A DNA stretch of 64,000 nt from assembly GCA_965279565.1 (NCBI GenBank), contig OZ257249.1, positions 1,674,001 through 1,738,000 on the forward strand. Direction: 5' to 3'. Positions 8,491 to 16,848 of the stretch are shown here, one piece after another. The notes beneath the pieces were generated by a model. That model was not told the origin of the DNA. It searched no databases and saw nothing but the letters and a program-made list of their open reading frames with translations. The stretch is from Tagaea sp965279565 (lineage in GTDB: Bacteria > Pseudomonadota > Alphaproteobacteria > CACIAM-22H2). Positions within the stretch are counted from its first letter, which is position 1; every line of letters begins with the position of its first letter. The position numbers were made by a program, and so were the translations under genes.

Positions 8491-9458
8491 GTCGACCTCT
8501 CGATTCCATAGGCCGCGAGGCTCGCGGCGCCGCGATGGAAGCGCAGCTTCTTGGCGTATTCGAGGGGATCCTTGGGCTTTACGAAGGCACCGGGCGGATG
8601 GTTGAGCCAGTCGTAGAGCCGCGTGAGCAGGAATCGCAGGGCCGAGCCGCGCGCGAAGACCGGGAGCGCGTCGAGTTCGGCCGCGGAAAGCGGGCGCTTC
8701 CTGGCGTAGCCGGCGACGAGGCGGCGCGCCTTGGTCGCGTTAAGCTGGCCGTCCGGCTCGAAGCACCACGCGTTGAGGCAGATGGCGAGGTCGTAGGCGA
8801 GGAAGTCGTTGCACGCGAAATAGAAGTCGATCATCCCGGAGAATTCCTCGCCGAGGAAGAAGACGTTGTCCGGGAAGAGATCGGCGTGGATCACGCCTTC
8901 GGGCAGGCCTTTGGGCCAGTTCGCCTGAAGGAAGGCGAGCTCGCCGGCAAGCTCGGCGGCGAGGCCCTTTTCCACTTCGTCGGCGCGTGCGGCACAGGCT
9001 TCATAGAGCGGGCGCCAGCCGGCGGGGCCCAGCGCGTTGGCGCGCTTGAGCGCGAAACCGTCGCCGGCGAGATGCAGCGAGGCAAGCGCTTCGCCCACCG
9101 GCGCGCAGTGCGCCAGTGCCACGCGCCGCGGCCACACGCCCTGCAGGAAGCTGACGATCGCGGCCGGCCGGCCGCACAGCTCGCCCATCAAGGCGCCGTC
9201 GGCCCGCGCGATCGGCGTGGGGCAGGCGAGACCCTTGGCCGCCAGATGCTGCATGAGGCCGAGGAAGAAGGGCAGGTCGCCCTTCTTCACGCGCTTCTCG
9301 TAGAGCGTGAGGATGTAGCGGCCGCGGTCGGTGTCGAGCAGGAAGTTCGAATTCTCCACGCCCTCCGCGATACCCCGATAGCCCGCGAGCCGGCCGATGT
9401 CGTAGCCGGCCAGGAATTCGGTGAGCGAGTCGTCGTCGACGTCGGTATAGACGGCCAT
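8487..9458 (-). CDS. thrB: Homoserine kinase (ThrB type II)
   Basis: This 323-residue enzyme phosphorylates homoserine using ATP, supplying the substrate of ThrC. It belongs to the aminoglycoside-phosphotransferase-like fold rather than the GHMP kinase family: the N-terminal EGVENSNFLLDT loop binds nucleotide, the catalytic loop is GVIHADLFPDNV, and the metal-binding aspartate lies in MIDFYFACNDFLAYDLAI. The start ATG lies two bases after the ispH stop, so transcription almost certainly comes from ispH. The SIMPL gene overlaps its end. Confidence 0.95.
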   Translation of the reverse strand: MAVYTDVDDDSLTEFLAGYDIGRLAGYRGIAEGVENSNFLLDTDRGRYILTLYEKRVKKGDLPFFLGLMQHLAAKGLACPTPIARADGALMGELCGRPAAIVSFLQGVWPRRVALAHCAPVGEALASLHLAGDGFALKRANALGPAGWRPLYEACAARADEVEKGLAAELAGELAFLQANWPKGLPEGVIHADLFPDNVFFLGEEFSGMIDFYFACNDFLAYDLAICLNAWCFEPDGQLNATKARRLVAGYARKRPLSAAELDALPVFARGSALRFLLTRLYDWLNHPPGAFVKPKDPLEYAKKLRFHRGAASLAAYGIERST

Positions 9459-9459
9459 G

Positions 9460-10413
9460 TCAGCCTTGGCCTTCCAGCACGCGGGGCAGGTTGAAATGCA
9501 CGTCCTCGCGCGCGGTCACGACCTCTTCGACCGTCACGTCGAAATGCGCGCGCGCCGCGTCGATGGTTTCCTGCACGAGGATTTCGGGTGCCGAAGCGCC
9601 GGCACTGATGCCGAGACGCCTTATACCCGCGAAGGCGGCCCAGTCGATGTCGGCGGCGCGCTGGACGAGCCTTGCGTCGGCGCAGCCCGCCTTGCGCGCC
9701 ACCTCGACCAGCCGCATCGAGTTCGACGATTTGGGCGAGCCCAGCACGATTACGGCATCGGCCGTCGCCGCCACGGCCTTCACGGCCGCCTGGCGGTTGG
9801 TCGTCGCGTAGCAGATGTCGTCCGAGCGCGGCGGGCGCATCAGCGGAAAGCGGCGCATCAGCACCGCGACGATGCCGGCCGTGTCGTCGACCGACAGCGT
9901 GGTCTGGGTCGAGAAGGCGAGTTCGCGGTCGGTCGGCAGCGCCACCGCTTCGGCCTGCGCCACGTCCTCGACCAGCGTGATGGCGCCGTCGGGAAGCTGG
10001 CCCATCGTGCCGACGACTTCCGGATGGCCCGCATGCCCGATCAGCACCAGATGCCGGCCCGCCTTGTGGTGGTGCTCGGCCGCCGAATGGACCTTGCTGA
10101 CCAGCGGGCACGTCGCGTCGAGATAGAACATGTTGCGCCGGGCCGCTTCCGCCGGCACGGCCTTGGGCACGCCGTGCGCGGAGAACACGACCGGCCGGTC
10201 GGCGGGCACCGCGTCGAGCTCGGCGACGAACACCGCACCCTTCGCCTCGAGGCTCTCGACGACGAAGCGGTTGTGCACGATCTCGTGGCGCACATAGACG
10301 GGCGCGCCGTACTTCTCCAGTGCGCGCTCCACGATCAGGATCGCGCGGTCGACGCCCGCGCAGAAGCCGCGGGGGCCGGCAAGAAGGACGGTCAGCGGCG
10401 CTTGTGCGGGCAT
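9460..10413 (-). CDS. ispH: 4-hydroxy-3-methylbut-2-enyl diphosphate reductase
   Basis: A 317-residue [4Fe-4S] enzyme that produces IPP and DMAPP, the final step of the MEP isoprenoid pathway. All three cluster cysteines are visible in their contexts: PRGFCAGVDRAI, DATCPLVSKVH and DDICYATTNRQ. The substrate segments GHAGHPEV, STQTTLS and SPKSSNSMRL are intact. I chose the ATG at 10413 (MPAQAPLTVLLAGPRGF) over an upstream extension without family similarity. It heads the leftward operon ispH-thrB-SIMPL-rnhA and is divergent from the CDGSH gene. Confidence 0.95.
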   Translation of the reverse strand: MPAQAPLTVLLAGPRGFCAGVDRAILIVERALEKYGAPVYVRHEIVHNRFVVESLEAKGAVFVAELDAVPADRPVVFSAHGVPKAVPAEAARRNMFYLDATCPLVSKVHSAAEHHHKAGRHLVLIGHAGHPEVVGTMGQLPDGAITLVEDVAQAEAVALPTDRELAFSTQTTLSVDDTAGIVAVLMRRFPLMRPPRSDDICYATTNRQAAVKAVAATADAVIVLGSPKSSNSMRLVEVARKAGCADARLVQRAADIDWAAFAGIRRLGISAGASAPEILVQETIDAARAHFDVTVEEVVTAREDVHFNLPRVLEGQG

Positions 10414-10510
10414 GGCGGTTTCTCTAAGGTCGGACCCGTTAGTTACACCGGAGTCGCAGGGCAGCACCAGCCCCGCCCGACACCGTTTTCCGCCCCAAGG
10501 AAGCCCCGCG

Positions 10511-10753
10511 ATGACCAGCCCTGCCGTCCCGCAGAAAGCCCCCTATCCGGTCGAAGTCGTCGCCGGGAAGGCGTACTGGTGGTGCTCGTGCGGCCAGTCG
10601 AAGAAGCAGCCGTTCTGCGACGGCAGCCATGCCGGCAGCGGCTTCCAGCCGGTCAAGTTCGTCGCCGACGAAGCGAAAAAGATGTTCTTCTGCGGCTGCA
10701 AGGCCAGCAAGAACCAGCCTTTCTGCGACGGCGGCCACAAGAACCTGCCGTGA
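10511..10753 (+). CDS. CDGSH iron-sulfur domain protein (two domains)
   Basis: An 80-residue protein with two CDGSH zinc-finger-like motifs: WCSCGQSKKQPFCDGSH in the first half and FCGCKASKNQPFCDGGH in the second. Each supplies the three-cysteine, one-histidine set that binds a [2Fe-2S] cluster. Tandem-domain small proteins like this occur widely in bacteria, and their redox or iron-handling role is poorly defined. AAGGAAG (10497-10503) precedes the ATG. The stop overlaps the GTG start of the lipoprotein gene. Confidence 0.92.
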   Translation: MTSPAVPQKAPYPVEVVAGKAYWWCSCGQSKKQPFCDGSHAGSGFQPVKFVADEAKKMFFCGCKASKNQPFCDGGHKNLP

Positions 10754-11286
10754 TCCGCGCGACCCTCGCATTGCTGTTCGCGGCCCTGCTCGCGGGCTGC
10801 ACGTCGCAGCAGGACGCCACGTCGGCGCTGTGCCCGACCGGCGGCATCGTGCCCGACGCCAACCTGCTCGTGCAGTTCCGCGACGGGCCGGGGCGCGACG
10901 TCACCGACGTGATCGTGCAGGCCCAGGTCGTCGACACGCGCATCACGTGCGAATACGCCAAGGGCCGCAACGCGAAGCCCGCCGTGACGCTCGACCTGCA
11001 GATCGCCTTCGCCGCCGAGCGCGGGCCCGCCGAACGCACGCGTCGCGTGCGCCTGCCGTATTTCGTCGCGATCCTCGACGGCGAGCGCAACATCGTCGCC
11101 AAGGAAACCTTCGCGGCCGATTTCGAGTGGGCCGACAACCGCACGCGCGTGGGCCGCGTCGACCAGTGGGAACCGCATATCCCGCTCAAGAGCAACTTCG
11201 ACGGCCCGAGCTACCAGATCCTCGTCGGCTTCCAGCTCACCGAAGCCCAGCTCGCCTGGAACCGCACCCAGCGCGGGGCGCGCTAG
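10750..11286 (+). CDS. Predicted lipoprotein, function unknown
   Basis: A 178-residue protein with a short hydrophobic signal and the lipobox LLAGC (cysteine near residue 17), predicting a lipid-anchored periplasmic protein. The mature part is mostly beta-like and contains two further cysteines (SALCPTGG and RITCEYAKG) that may form a disulfide. I recognise it only as a conserved alphaproteobacterial lipoprotein type. The start GTG overlaps the CDGSH stop as GTGA, so the genes are coupled. The palindromic repeat begins five bases after its stop. Confidence 0.82.
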   Translation: MIRATLALLFAALLAGCTSQQDATSALCPTGGIVPDANLLVQFRDGPGRDVTDVIVQAQVVDTRITCEYAKGRNAKPAVTLDLQIAFAAERGPAERTRRVRLPYFVAILDGERNIVAKETFAADFEWADNRTRVGRVDQWEPHIPLKSNFDGPSYQILVGFQLTEAQLAWNRTQRGAR

Positions 11287-11291
11287 CGGTA

Positions 11292-11415
11292 CCCCTCACC
11301 CTAGCCCTCTCCCGCAAGGGGAGAGGGAATCACACCGTTGATGTGGATGCACAGTGCGTGCTTCACCAAGACTGGAGTCCCCTCTCCCCTTGCGGGAGAG
11401 GGCTAGGGTGAGGGG
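11292..11415. repeat. 124-bp palindromic MITE-like repeat, copy 2
   Basis: This copy has perfect 36-base terminal inverted repeats (11292-11327 and 11380-11415) and a 52-base core. It is about 96 percent identical to the copy at 7247-7370 and in the same orientation as judged by the core. It lies in the long gap between the lipoprotein gene and the glycine riboswitch. Transcribed, it could form a very stable hairpin. Confidence 0.85.
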
Positions 11416-11519
11416 TCGAGTCGCGGAATTATCCCCAGTTTGAATCAAAGGACTGCGCGGTCTTCCTTGACCCTCCGGGGCCGGCCGCTATGTTCGATAT
11501 TGCGCCGCCGCAAGGCTGC

Positions 11520-11716
11520 GACTCCCGCGCGGGAGAGACCCCCGGTTCGCCGCCGGGGGCGCCGAAGGAGCAACCGCCCCGGAAACTCTCAGGCAAAAGG
11601 ACCGCGCGGGCGAGCGTACTCTGGAAAGCGAAGCCGGCCCGATCGCCCGCTTCCACCGAAGAGGTAAGTCCGGAAATCACCGGGCGATTCTTTCAGGTCC
11701 CAGGACAGAGGGGGCG
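11520..11716 (+). promoter_or_regulatory. Tandem glycine riboswitch
   Basis: Two glycine-aptamer-like segments stand in series ahead of gcvT. The first (about 11527-11606) contains CGGGAGAGACC, GCCGAAGGAGCAA and AACTCTCAGGCAAAAGGACC. The second (about 11619-11715) contains ACTCTGGAAAGC, ACCGAAGAGGTAAG, TTTCAGGTCCCAGGACAGAGG. These are the conserved glycine riboswitch core elements. The position before gcvTHP, which degrades glycine, fits an ON switch that raises expression when glycine is abundant. The linker between aptamers is short, as in cooperative tandem forms. Confidence 0.92.
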
Positions 11717-11773
11717 ACGCGAACCGGCATCCCGCCGGATCGCAGCGCCGTCCCGTCCGCCGGAGTGCCGCCC

Positions 11774-12880
11774 TTGGCCGATGAAGCCCTGAAGAAGACC
11801 CAGCTCCATGCGCTGCACGTGTCGCTCGGCGCCAAGATGGTGCCGTTCGGCGGCTACGACATGCCCGTCCAGTACCCGATGGGCATTCTCGGCGAGCACA
11901 ACCAGACGCGCGCGTCCGCCGGCCTGTTCGACGTGTCGCATATGGGACAGCTCACGCTGCACGGCGCGCATGCCGCCGCCGCACTCGAAACGCTGGTCCC
12001 CGGCGATCTTGCGATCCTGAAGGAAGGGTCGATCCGCTATTCGATGTTCACGAACGACGAAGGCGGCATCCTCGACGACCTGATGATCACGAACCGCGGC
12101 GACCGGCTGTTCGTCGTGGTCAACGCCGGCTGCAAGGAAGCGGACTTGGCGCACCTGCAGGCGAAGATCGGCGGCAAGGTGAAGATCGAGTATCACGCGG
12201 ACCGCGCCCTGCTCGCGTTGCAAGGCCCCAAGGCGGCCGAGGTGATGGCGCGCCTGTCGCCCGCCGCCGCCGGCCAGAAATTCATGACCTTCCGCACCGG
12301 CGCCGTCGCCGGAATCCCCTGCTATTTCACGCGCTCGGGCTACACCGGCGAGGACGGCTACGAAATCTCGGTACCCGGCGACAAGGCGGTGGCGTTGGCC
12401 GAAGCATTGCTGGCGCAGCCGGAAGTGAAGCCGATCGGGCTGGGCGCGCGCGACAGCTTGCGCCTCGAAGCGGGCCTGTGCCTCTACGGTCACGACATCG
12501 ATACGACGACCTCGCCGGTCGAAGCCGATCTCGTCTGGTCGATCTCGAAGCGCCGGCGCGCCGAAGGCGGCTATCCCGGCTTCGCGCGCATAGCCAAGGA
12601 ACTCGCCGACGGCCCGTCGCGCAAGCGCGTCGGGATTCTTCCCGAAGGCCGCGCACCCGCGCGCGAGGGCACGGAAATCCTCGACGCGGGCGGCGCCAAG
12701 ATCGGCATCGTCACGTCCGGCGGCTTCGGCCCCACGGTCAACGGGCCGGTCTGCATGGGCTATGTCGCCACCGCTCATACCGCCCCGGGAACGCCGGTCG
12801 GCCTCGTCGTGCGCGGCAAGACGCTGCCCGGCAAGGTCGTTGCAATGCCTTTCGCACCCCATCGCTACTATCGCGGCTGA
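11774..12880 (+). CDS. gcvT: Aminomethyltransferase (glycine cleavage T protein)
   Basis: The T protein transfers the methylene carbon from lipoyl-bound aminomethyl to tetrahydrofolate, releasing ammonia. The segments MVPFGGYDMPVQYP, GLFDVSHMGQ, SGYTGEDGYEI and GLGARDSLRLEAGLCLYGHD are classic GcvT motifs, and the aspartate in GARDSLR is in the catalytic region. GGAG at 11762-11765 is eight bases before TTG 11774, giving MADEALKKTQLHALH; the GTG at 11765 overlaps that Shine-Dalgarno and is less likely. The protein is 368 residues. It is the first gene of gcvT-gcvH-gcvPA-gcvPB and sits directly behind the glycine riboswitch. Confidence 0.95.
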   Translation: MADEALKKTQLHALHVSLGAKMVPFGGYDMPVQYPMGILGEHNQTRASAGLFDVSHMGQLTLHGAHAAAALETLVPGDLAILKEGSIRYSMFTNDEGGILDDLMITNRGDRLFVVVNAGCKEADLAHLQAKIGGKVKIEYHADRALLALQGPKAAEVMARLSPAAAGQKFMTFRTGAVAGIPCYFTRSGYTGEDGYEISVPGDKAVALAEALLAQPEVKPIGLGARDSLRLEAGLCLYGHDIDTTTSPVEADLVWSISKRRRAEGGYPGFARIAKELADGPSRKRVGILPEGRAPAREGTEILDAGGAKIGIVTSGGFGPTVNGPVCMGYVATAHTAPGTPVGLVVRGKTLPGKVVAMPFAPHRYYRG

Positions 12881-12899
12881 TCCACAAGGAGCACACGAC

Positions 12900-13280
12900 A
12901 TGGCCGAACTTCGCTTCACCAAGGACCACGAATGGATCCGCGTCGAGGACGGCGACGTCTACGCGGTCGGCATTTCCGACTTCGCGCAGGGCCAGCTCGG
13001 CGACGTCGTGTTCGTCGAACTGCCCGAGACGGGCAAGGCGCTCGCCAAGGGCGGGCAGGCCGCGGTCGTCGAATCGGTCAAGGCCGCATCCGACATCTAC
13101 GCGCCCGTCTCCGGCACGATCGTCGCGGTCAACGAGGCGCTGACGGCCGAACCCGGCCTCGTCAACACCGACCCGACCGGCAAGGGCTGGTTCTTCAAGA
13201 TCAAGGCCGGCAACACCGCCGAGTTCCAGGACCTGATGGACGAAGCCGCCTACGACGCCTTCGTCAAGTCGCAGGGCTGA
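12900..13280 (+). CDS. gcvH: Glycine cleavage system H protein
   Basis: A 126-residue lipoyl carrier that shuttles the aminomethyl intermediate between the P, T and L proteins. The lipoylated lysine is K61 in VVESVKAASDIYAPVSG, and HEWIRVEDGDVYAVGI at the N-terminus is typical. AAGGAG before the ATG at 12900 fixes the start; the in-frame extension into gcvT is not conserved. It lies 19 bases after gcvT and 13 before gcvPA. Confidence 0.96.
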   Translation: MAELRFTKDHEWIRVEDGDVYAVGISDFAQGQLGDVVFVELPETGKALAKGGQAAVVESVKAASDIYAPVSGTIVAVNEALTAEPGLVNTDPTGKGWFFKIKAGNTAEFQDLMDEAAYDAFVKSQG

Positions 13281-13293
13281 AGGAAAAGAAACG

Positions 13294-14640
13294 ATGCGCT
13301 ATCTGCCCCACACCGATTCCGACCGGACAAGGATGCTCGCCGCCATCGGCGTCGCGTCTGTCGACGAACTGTTCGTCGACGTGCCCGAGCATGCGCGCCT
13401 GAAGGGCCCCGTCGCGGGCCTCTCGAACACGATGACGGAGCTGGAGGTCGAGCGCGAGATGTCCGCACTCGCCGCGAAGAACCGCCCGGCGGGGTCGATG
13501 GCGAGCTTCATCGGCTGCGGGGCGTATCGCCATCATGTGCCTGCTTCCGTCGACTACATCATCCAGCGCGGCGAGTTCCTGACGAGCTACACGCCCTACC
13601 AGCCCGAGATCGCGCAGGGCACGCTGCAGTACCTGTTCGAGTTCCAGACGCAGGTGGCCCTGCTGACCGGCATGGAAGTGGCGAACGCATCGATGTACGA
13701 CGCGGCCACGTCGTGCGTGGAGGCCGTCATGATGGCCAACCGCGTCACGCGCCGCGGCAAGGCGATCCTGTCGGGCGCGTTGCATCCGCATTACCGCGAG
13801 ACGGTCGAAACGCACGGCCGCTTCTCCGGCTTCGCGGTCGATGCCGCCGCCCCCTCGCCGGAAGGCCTCAAGGGCCTTGCCGAGAAGATCGACGCGACCA
13901 CGTCGTGCGTCGTCGTCCAGTATCCCAACGTGTTCGGCCGGCTCGAGGATTTCTCGGCACTCGCCGCCGCATGCCAGAAGGCCGGCGCGCTGCTGATCTG
14001 CGCCGTACCCGAGATCGTGTCGATGGGGGCGGTCACGCCGCCCGGTGCGATGGGCGCCGACATCGTCGTCGGCGAGGGCCAGTCGATCGGCAACGGTCTC
14101 AACTATGGCGGGCCCTATGTGGGCCTGTTTGCGGCCAAGGAGAAGTACGTCCGCCAGATGCCGGGCCGCCTGTGCGGCGAGACGGTGGATGCCGACGGCA
14201 AGCGCGGCTGGGTGCTCACGCTGTCCACGCGCGAGCAGCATATCCGCCGCGAGAAGGCGACGTCGAACATCTGCACGAACTCGGGCCTGTGCGCGCTCGC
14301 CTTCACGGTGCATCTGTCGCTGCTCGGCGAGCGGGGCCTCACGGAACTCGCCGCCCTCAACCACGCGCATGCGGCGTTGCTGGCCGAGAAGCTGGCGAAG
14401 GTGAAGGGCGTGTCGGTGCTGACCGACGCGTTTTTCAACGAATTCGCCGTGCGCCTGCCCAAGGACGCCGCATCGGTCGTCGACGCGCTCGTCGACAAGG
14501 GCGTGCTCGCCGGCGTGCCCGGCGGCAGGCTGTGGCCGGGCAACAAGGACATGGCGAACGTGCTGATCGTCGCCGCGACCGAAACCAACACGCCGGCGGA
14601 CATGGACAGGTTCGCCGCCGCCCTCGCCGAGGTGATCTGA
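13294..14640 (+). CDS. gcvPA: Glycine dehydrogenase (decarboxylating) subunit 1
   Basis: The 448-residue N-terminal half of the P protein, which decarboxylates glycine together with GcvPB. The segments ALAAKNRPAGSMASFIGCGAY, TPYQPEIAQGTLQYLFEFQT and GGPYVGLFAAKEKYVRQMPGR are diagnostic, though I cite them only in part. The split form of GcvP is usual in this clade. The start ATG follows AAGGAAAAG. One base separates its stop from gcvPB, so subunits should be made in equal amounts. Confidence 0.95.
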   Translation: MRYLPHTDSDRTRMLAAIGVASVDELFVDVPEHARLKGPVAGLSNTMTELEVEREMSALAAKNRPAGSMASFIGCGAYRHHVPASVDYIIQRGEFLTSYTPYQPEIAQGTLQYLFEFQTQVALLTGMEVANASMYDAATSCVEAVMMANRVTRRGKAILSGALHPHYRETVETHGRFSGFAVDAAAPSPEGLKGLAEKIDATTSCVVVQYPNVFGRLEDFSALAAACQKAGALLICAVPEIVSMGAVTPPGAMGADIVVGEGQSIGNGLNYGGPYVGLFAAKEKYVRQMPGRLCGETVDADGKRGWVLTLSTREQHIRREKATSNICTNSGLCALAFTVHLSLLGERGLTELAALNHAHAALLAEKLAKVKGVSVLTDAFFNEFAVRLPKDAASVVDALVDKGVLAGVPGGRLWPGNKDMANVLIVAATETNTPADMDRFAAALAEVI

Positions 14641-14641
14641 G

Positions 14642-16213
14642 ATGGACAAGAGCCAAGGCCGCATTTCCGCCGCCAACGATGCCGGATCGGCGCTGCCGCC
14701 GGTCGTCACGAGTTCGGGCCATCGCGGCCTCGATCTGGAAGAAAAGCTGATCTTCGAACAGGGCGTGCCGGGCCGCATCGGCGTCGACGTCGCTTCCCCG
14801 CCGAAGGTCGCCTCGAAGCTGGGTGCCTTCGCCCGCAAGGGCGGGGTCGGCCTGCCGTGCCTGTCCGAGCCGCAGGTCGTGCGCCATTTCACGCGCCTGT
14901 CGCAGAAGAACTACGGCATCGACAGCGGGCTGTTCGCACTGGGTTCGTGCACGATGAAGCACAACCCGCGCCTTAACGAGAAGATGGCCCGCCTGCCGGG
15001 CTTCGCCGACATCCATCCGCTGCAGCCGGTCAAGACCGTGCAGGGTGCCCTCGAACTGATCGACCGGCTTGCGCACTGGCTGAAGACGCTGACCGGCATG
15101 CCCGCTGTGGCGATGAGCCCGGCGGCAGGGGCCCATGGCGAGCTCTGCGGCATGGTCGCGATCTGGTCGGCGATCAAGGCGAAGGGCGAGACGGCGACGC
15201 GCAAGCGCGTGCTGGTCCCTGAATCCGCGCACGGCACCAATCCGGCGACTGCCGCGTTGCTCGGCTTCCAGGTCGATCCGATCCCGGCCGACGCGCGCGG
15301 GCGCGTCGATCTCGTCGCGTTCGAAAAGAAACTCGGCCCCGACGTGGCGGCGATCATGCTGACGAACCCGAACACCTGCGGGCTGTTCGAGAACGACATC
15401 CGGAAGATCGCCGACCTGATCCACAAGGCGGGCGGCTACTTCTATTGCGACGGGGCGAACTACAACGCGATCGCCGGCCGCGTGCGCCCGGCCGATCTCG
15501 GCGTCGACGCCATGCATATCAACCTGCACAAGACCTTCTCCACGCCACATGGCGGCGGCGGGCCTGGCTCCGGCCCGGTCGTGCTGTCGGCCGCGTTGGC
15601 GAACTTCGCCCCGCTGCCCTATGTGGTGCACGGGCCTGGTGGCTTCCGCCTGATCGAGACGAAGGAAGGCGGGGCCGAGCCCTTCGGCCGCCTGAAGGCG
15701 TTCAACGGCCAGATGGGCATGTTCGTGCGCGCGATGGCGTACATGCTGAGCCACGGCGCCGACGGCATCCGCCAGGCGTCGAGCGACGCGGTGCTCAACG
15801 CCAACTACATCCAGGCGCGCCTCAAGGACGTGATGAGCCCGGCCTTCGACGGCCCGTGCATGCACGAAGCACTTTTCGACGACGCGTTCCTGAAGGACAC
15901 CGGCGTTTCCACGCTCGACTTCGCCAAGGCGATGATCGACGAGGGCTACCACCCGATGACGATGTATTTTCCGCTCGTCGTCCATGGCGCGATGCTGGTC
16001 GAGCCGACGGAAAGCGAGAGCCGCGAATCGCTCGACGCGTTCATCGACACGCTGCGCCACCTCGCGGTCGAGGCGAAGAAGCCCGGCTCCGCCGCGTTCT
16101 TCCAGGCCGCCCCGCGCCTCACGCCGCGCCGGCGCCTCGACGAGACGCGCGCCGCGCGGGCGCCGGTATTGCGCTGGAAGCCGCCGGCGGACGCGAAGCA
16201 GGCGGCGGAGTAG
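14642..16213 (+). CDS. gcvPB: Glycine dehydrogenase (decarboxylating) subunit 2
   Basis: The 523-residue C-terminal half of the P protein carries the PLP lysine, K297, in HINLHKTFSTPHGGGG. Other signatures are GSCTMKHNPRLNE, SAHGTNPATAALLG and LTNPNTCGLFE. It closes the glycine-cleavage operon; a dihydrolipoamide dehydrogenase is not in this window and is presumably shared with other complexes. No strong terminator is visible immediately after the stop. Confidence 0.95.
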   Translation: MDKSQGRISAANDAGSALPPVVTSSGHRGLDLEEKLIFEQGVPGRIGVDVASPPKVASKLGAFARKGGVGLPCLSEPQVVRHFTRLSQKNYGIDSGLFALGSCTMKHNPRLNEKMARLPGFADIHPLQPVKTVQGALELIDRLAHWLKTLTGMPAVAMSPAAGAHGELCGMVAIWSAIKAKGETATRKRVLVPESAHGTNPATAALLGFQVDPIPADARGRVDLVAFEKKLGPDVAAIMLTNPNTCGLFENDIRKIADLIHKAGGYFYCDGANYNAIAGRVRPADLGVDAMHINLHKTFSTPHGGGGPGSGPVVLSAALANFAPLPYVVHGPGGFRLIETKEGGAEPFGRLKAFNGQMGMFVRAMAYMLSHGADGIRQASSDAVLNANYIQARLKDVMSPAFDGPCMHEALFDDAFLKDTGVSTLDFAKAMIDEGYHPMTMYFPLVVHGAMLVEPTESESRESLDAFIDTLRHLAVEAKKPGSAAFFQAAPRLTPRRRLDETRAARAPVLRWKPPADAKQAAE

Positions 16214-16242
16214 AATGCACGTGAAAGACGTATTGTAGGTTA

Positions 16243-16262
16243 TTCACACCTATAAGGGTGAA
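16243..16262. promoter_or_regulatory. Imperfect 20-bp palindrome upstream of pemK-like gene
   Basis: TTCACACCTATAAGGGTGAA matches its own reverse complement at 16 of 20 positions. It sits 29 bases before the GTG start of the PemK-like gene, where autoregulatory operators of toxin-antitoxin loci are often found. No protein partner is known here. Confidence 0.4.
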
Positions 16263-16291
16263 GGCTAGGATACTCTCCGGAGGGTGTCCGG

Positions 16292-16690
16292 GTGGCGATT
16301 GCCTTTGCTCCGAAACGTGGCGCGATCCTGCTTTGCGATTTCGACGCTGCGCGCATTCCTCCGGAGATCGACAAACGCCGACAGGTCGTCGTCGTATCGA
16401 GCACCGCCTTGAATCATCGTCACGGCACGGCGAGCGGCCTGTGTACGGTCGTTCCGACGAGTTCGAAGCCGCCCGGCACGCAAGGCCCGGAGGATATCCT
16501 GATTCCGTGCGGGAAATATTGGAGCTTCACGGTCGATTCATGGGTGCGCTGCAAGCTGATCGCAACCGTATCGCATAGCAGGTTGTTCCCGTTGCTTCGG
16601 CAGGGGCGGCCGACGACAAGCGAGTTTCTGGGTATCGACGACATGCGACTTGTCGAAGCCGGGTTGCGGCACGTTCTGGCCATCCCTTGA
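16292..16690 (+). CDS. PemK/MazF-like protein, no adjacent antitoxin
   Basis: A 132-residue protein of the PemK/MazF ribonuclease fold. The N-terminal pattern FAPKRGAILLCDFD followed by PPEIDKRRQVVVVSS is the family core, and GLCTVVPTSSKPP corresponds to the conserved strand bearing active-site serine or threonine residues. It resembles the YifN-like branch rather than canonical MazF. GGAGGG at 16279-16284 supports the GTG start. No antitoxin-sized gene lies immediately up- or downstream on this strand, so it is either a solitary family member or the remnant of a toxin-antitoxin pair. Toxicity cannot be judged from sequence. Confidence 0.75.
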   Translation: MAIAFAPKRGAILLCDFDAARIPPEIDKRRQVVVVSSTALNHRHGTASGLCTVVPTSSKPPGTQGPEDILIPCGKYWSFTVDSWVRCKLIATVSHSRLFPLLRQGRPTTSEFLGIDDMRLVEAGLRHVLAIP

Positions 16691-16699
16691 ATTCTTCGA

Positions 16700-16813
16700 C
16701 GATCGGAGGCATATTCCCGCTGTCCTCGAAAGAGGCTTGGGGAGCTTGCATTCCCCTCCCAAAAGGGTTTCGAGCTCCCCACTATGAGAGGCCCCGCGAA
16801 AGCGGGGCCTTTT
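16700..16813 (+). ncRNA. Candidate small RNA with terminal hairpin
   Basis: A non-coding stretch contains a long stem (GGGGAGCT 16739-16746 with AGCTCCCC 16773-16780) enclosing a pyrimidine-rich CCCCTCCC loop region, followed nine bases later by a strong intrinsic terminator. Two structured domains with a C-rich loop resemble alphaproteobacterial trans-acting sRNAs in general design. The 5' end is not determinable; the structure could instead be part of the pemK 3' untranslated region. Confidence 0.35.
16789..16813 (+). terminator. Intrinsic terminator
   Basis: The arms AGGCCCCGC and GCGGGGCCT enclose a GAAA tetraloop and are followed by TTTT. This would end transcripts of the PemK-like gene or of the candidate small RNA. 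Confidence 0.8.
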
Positions 16814-16848
16814 GCTTTGCGGCACCTTGCCGCTTCCGGACGCGATAG

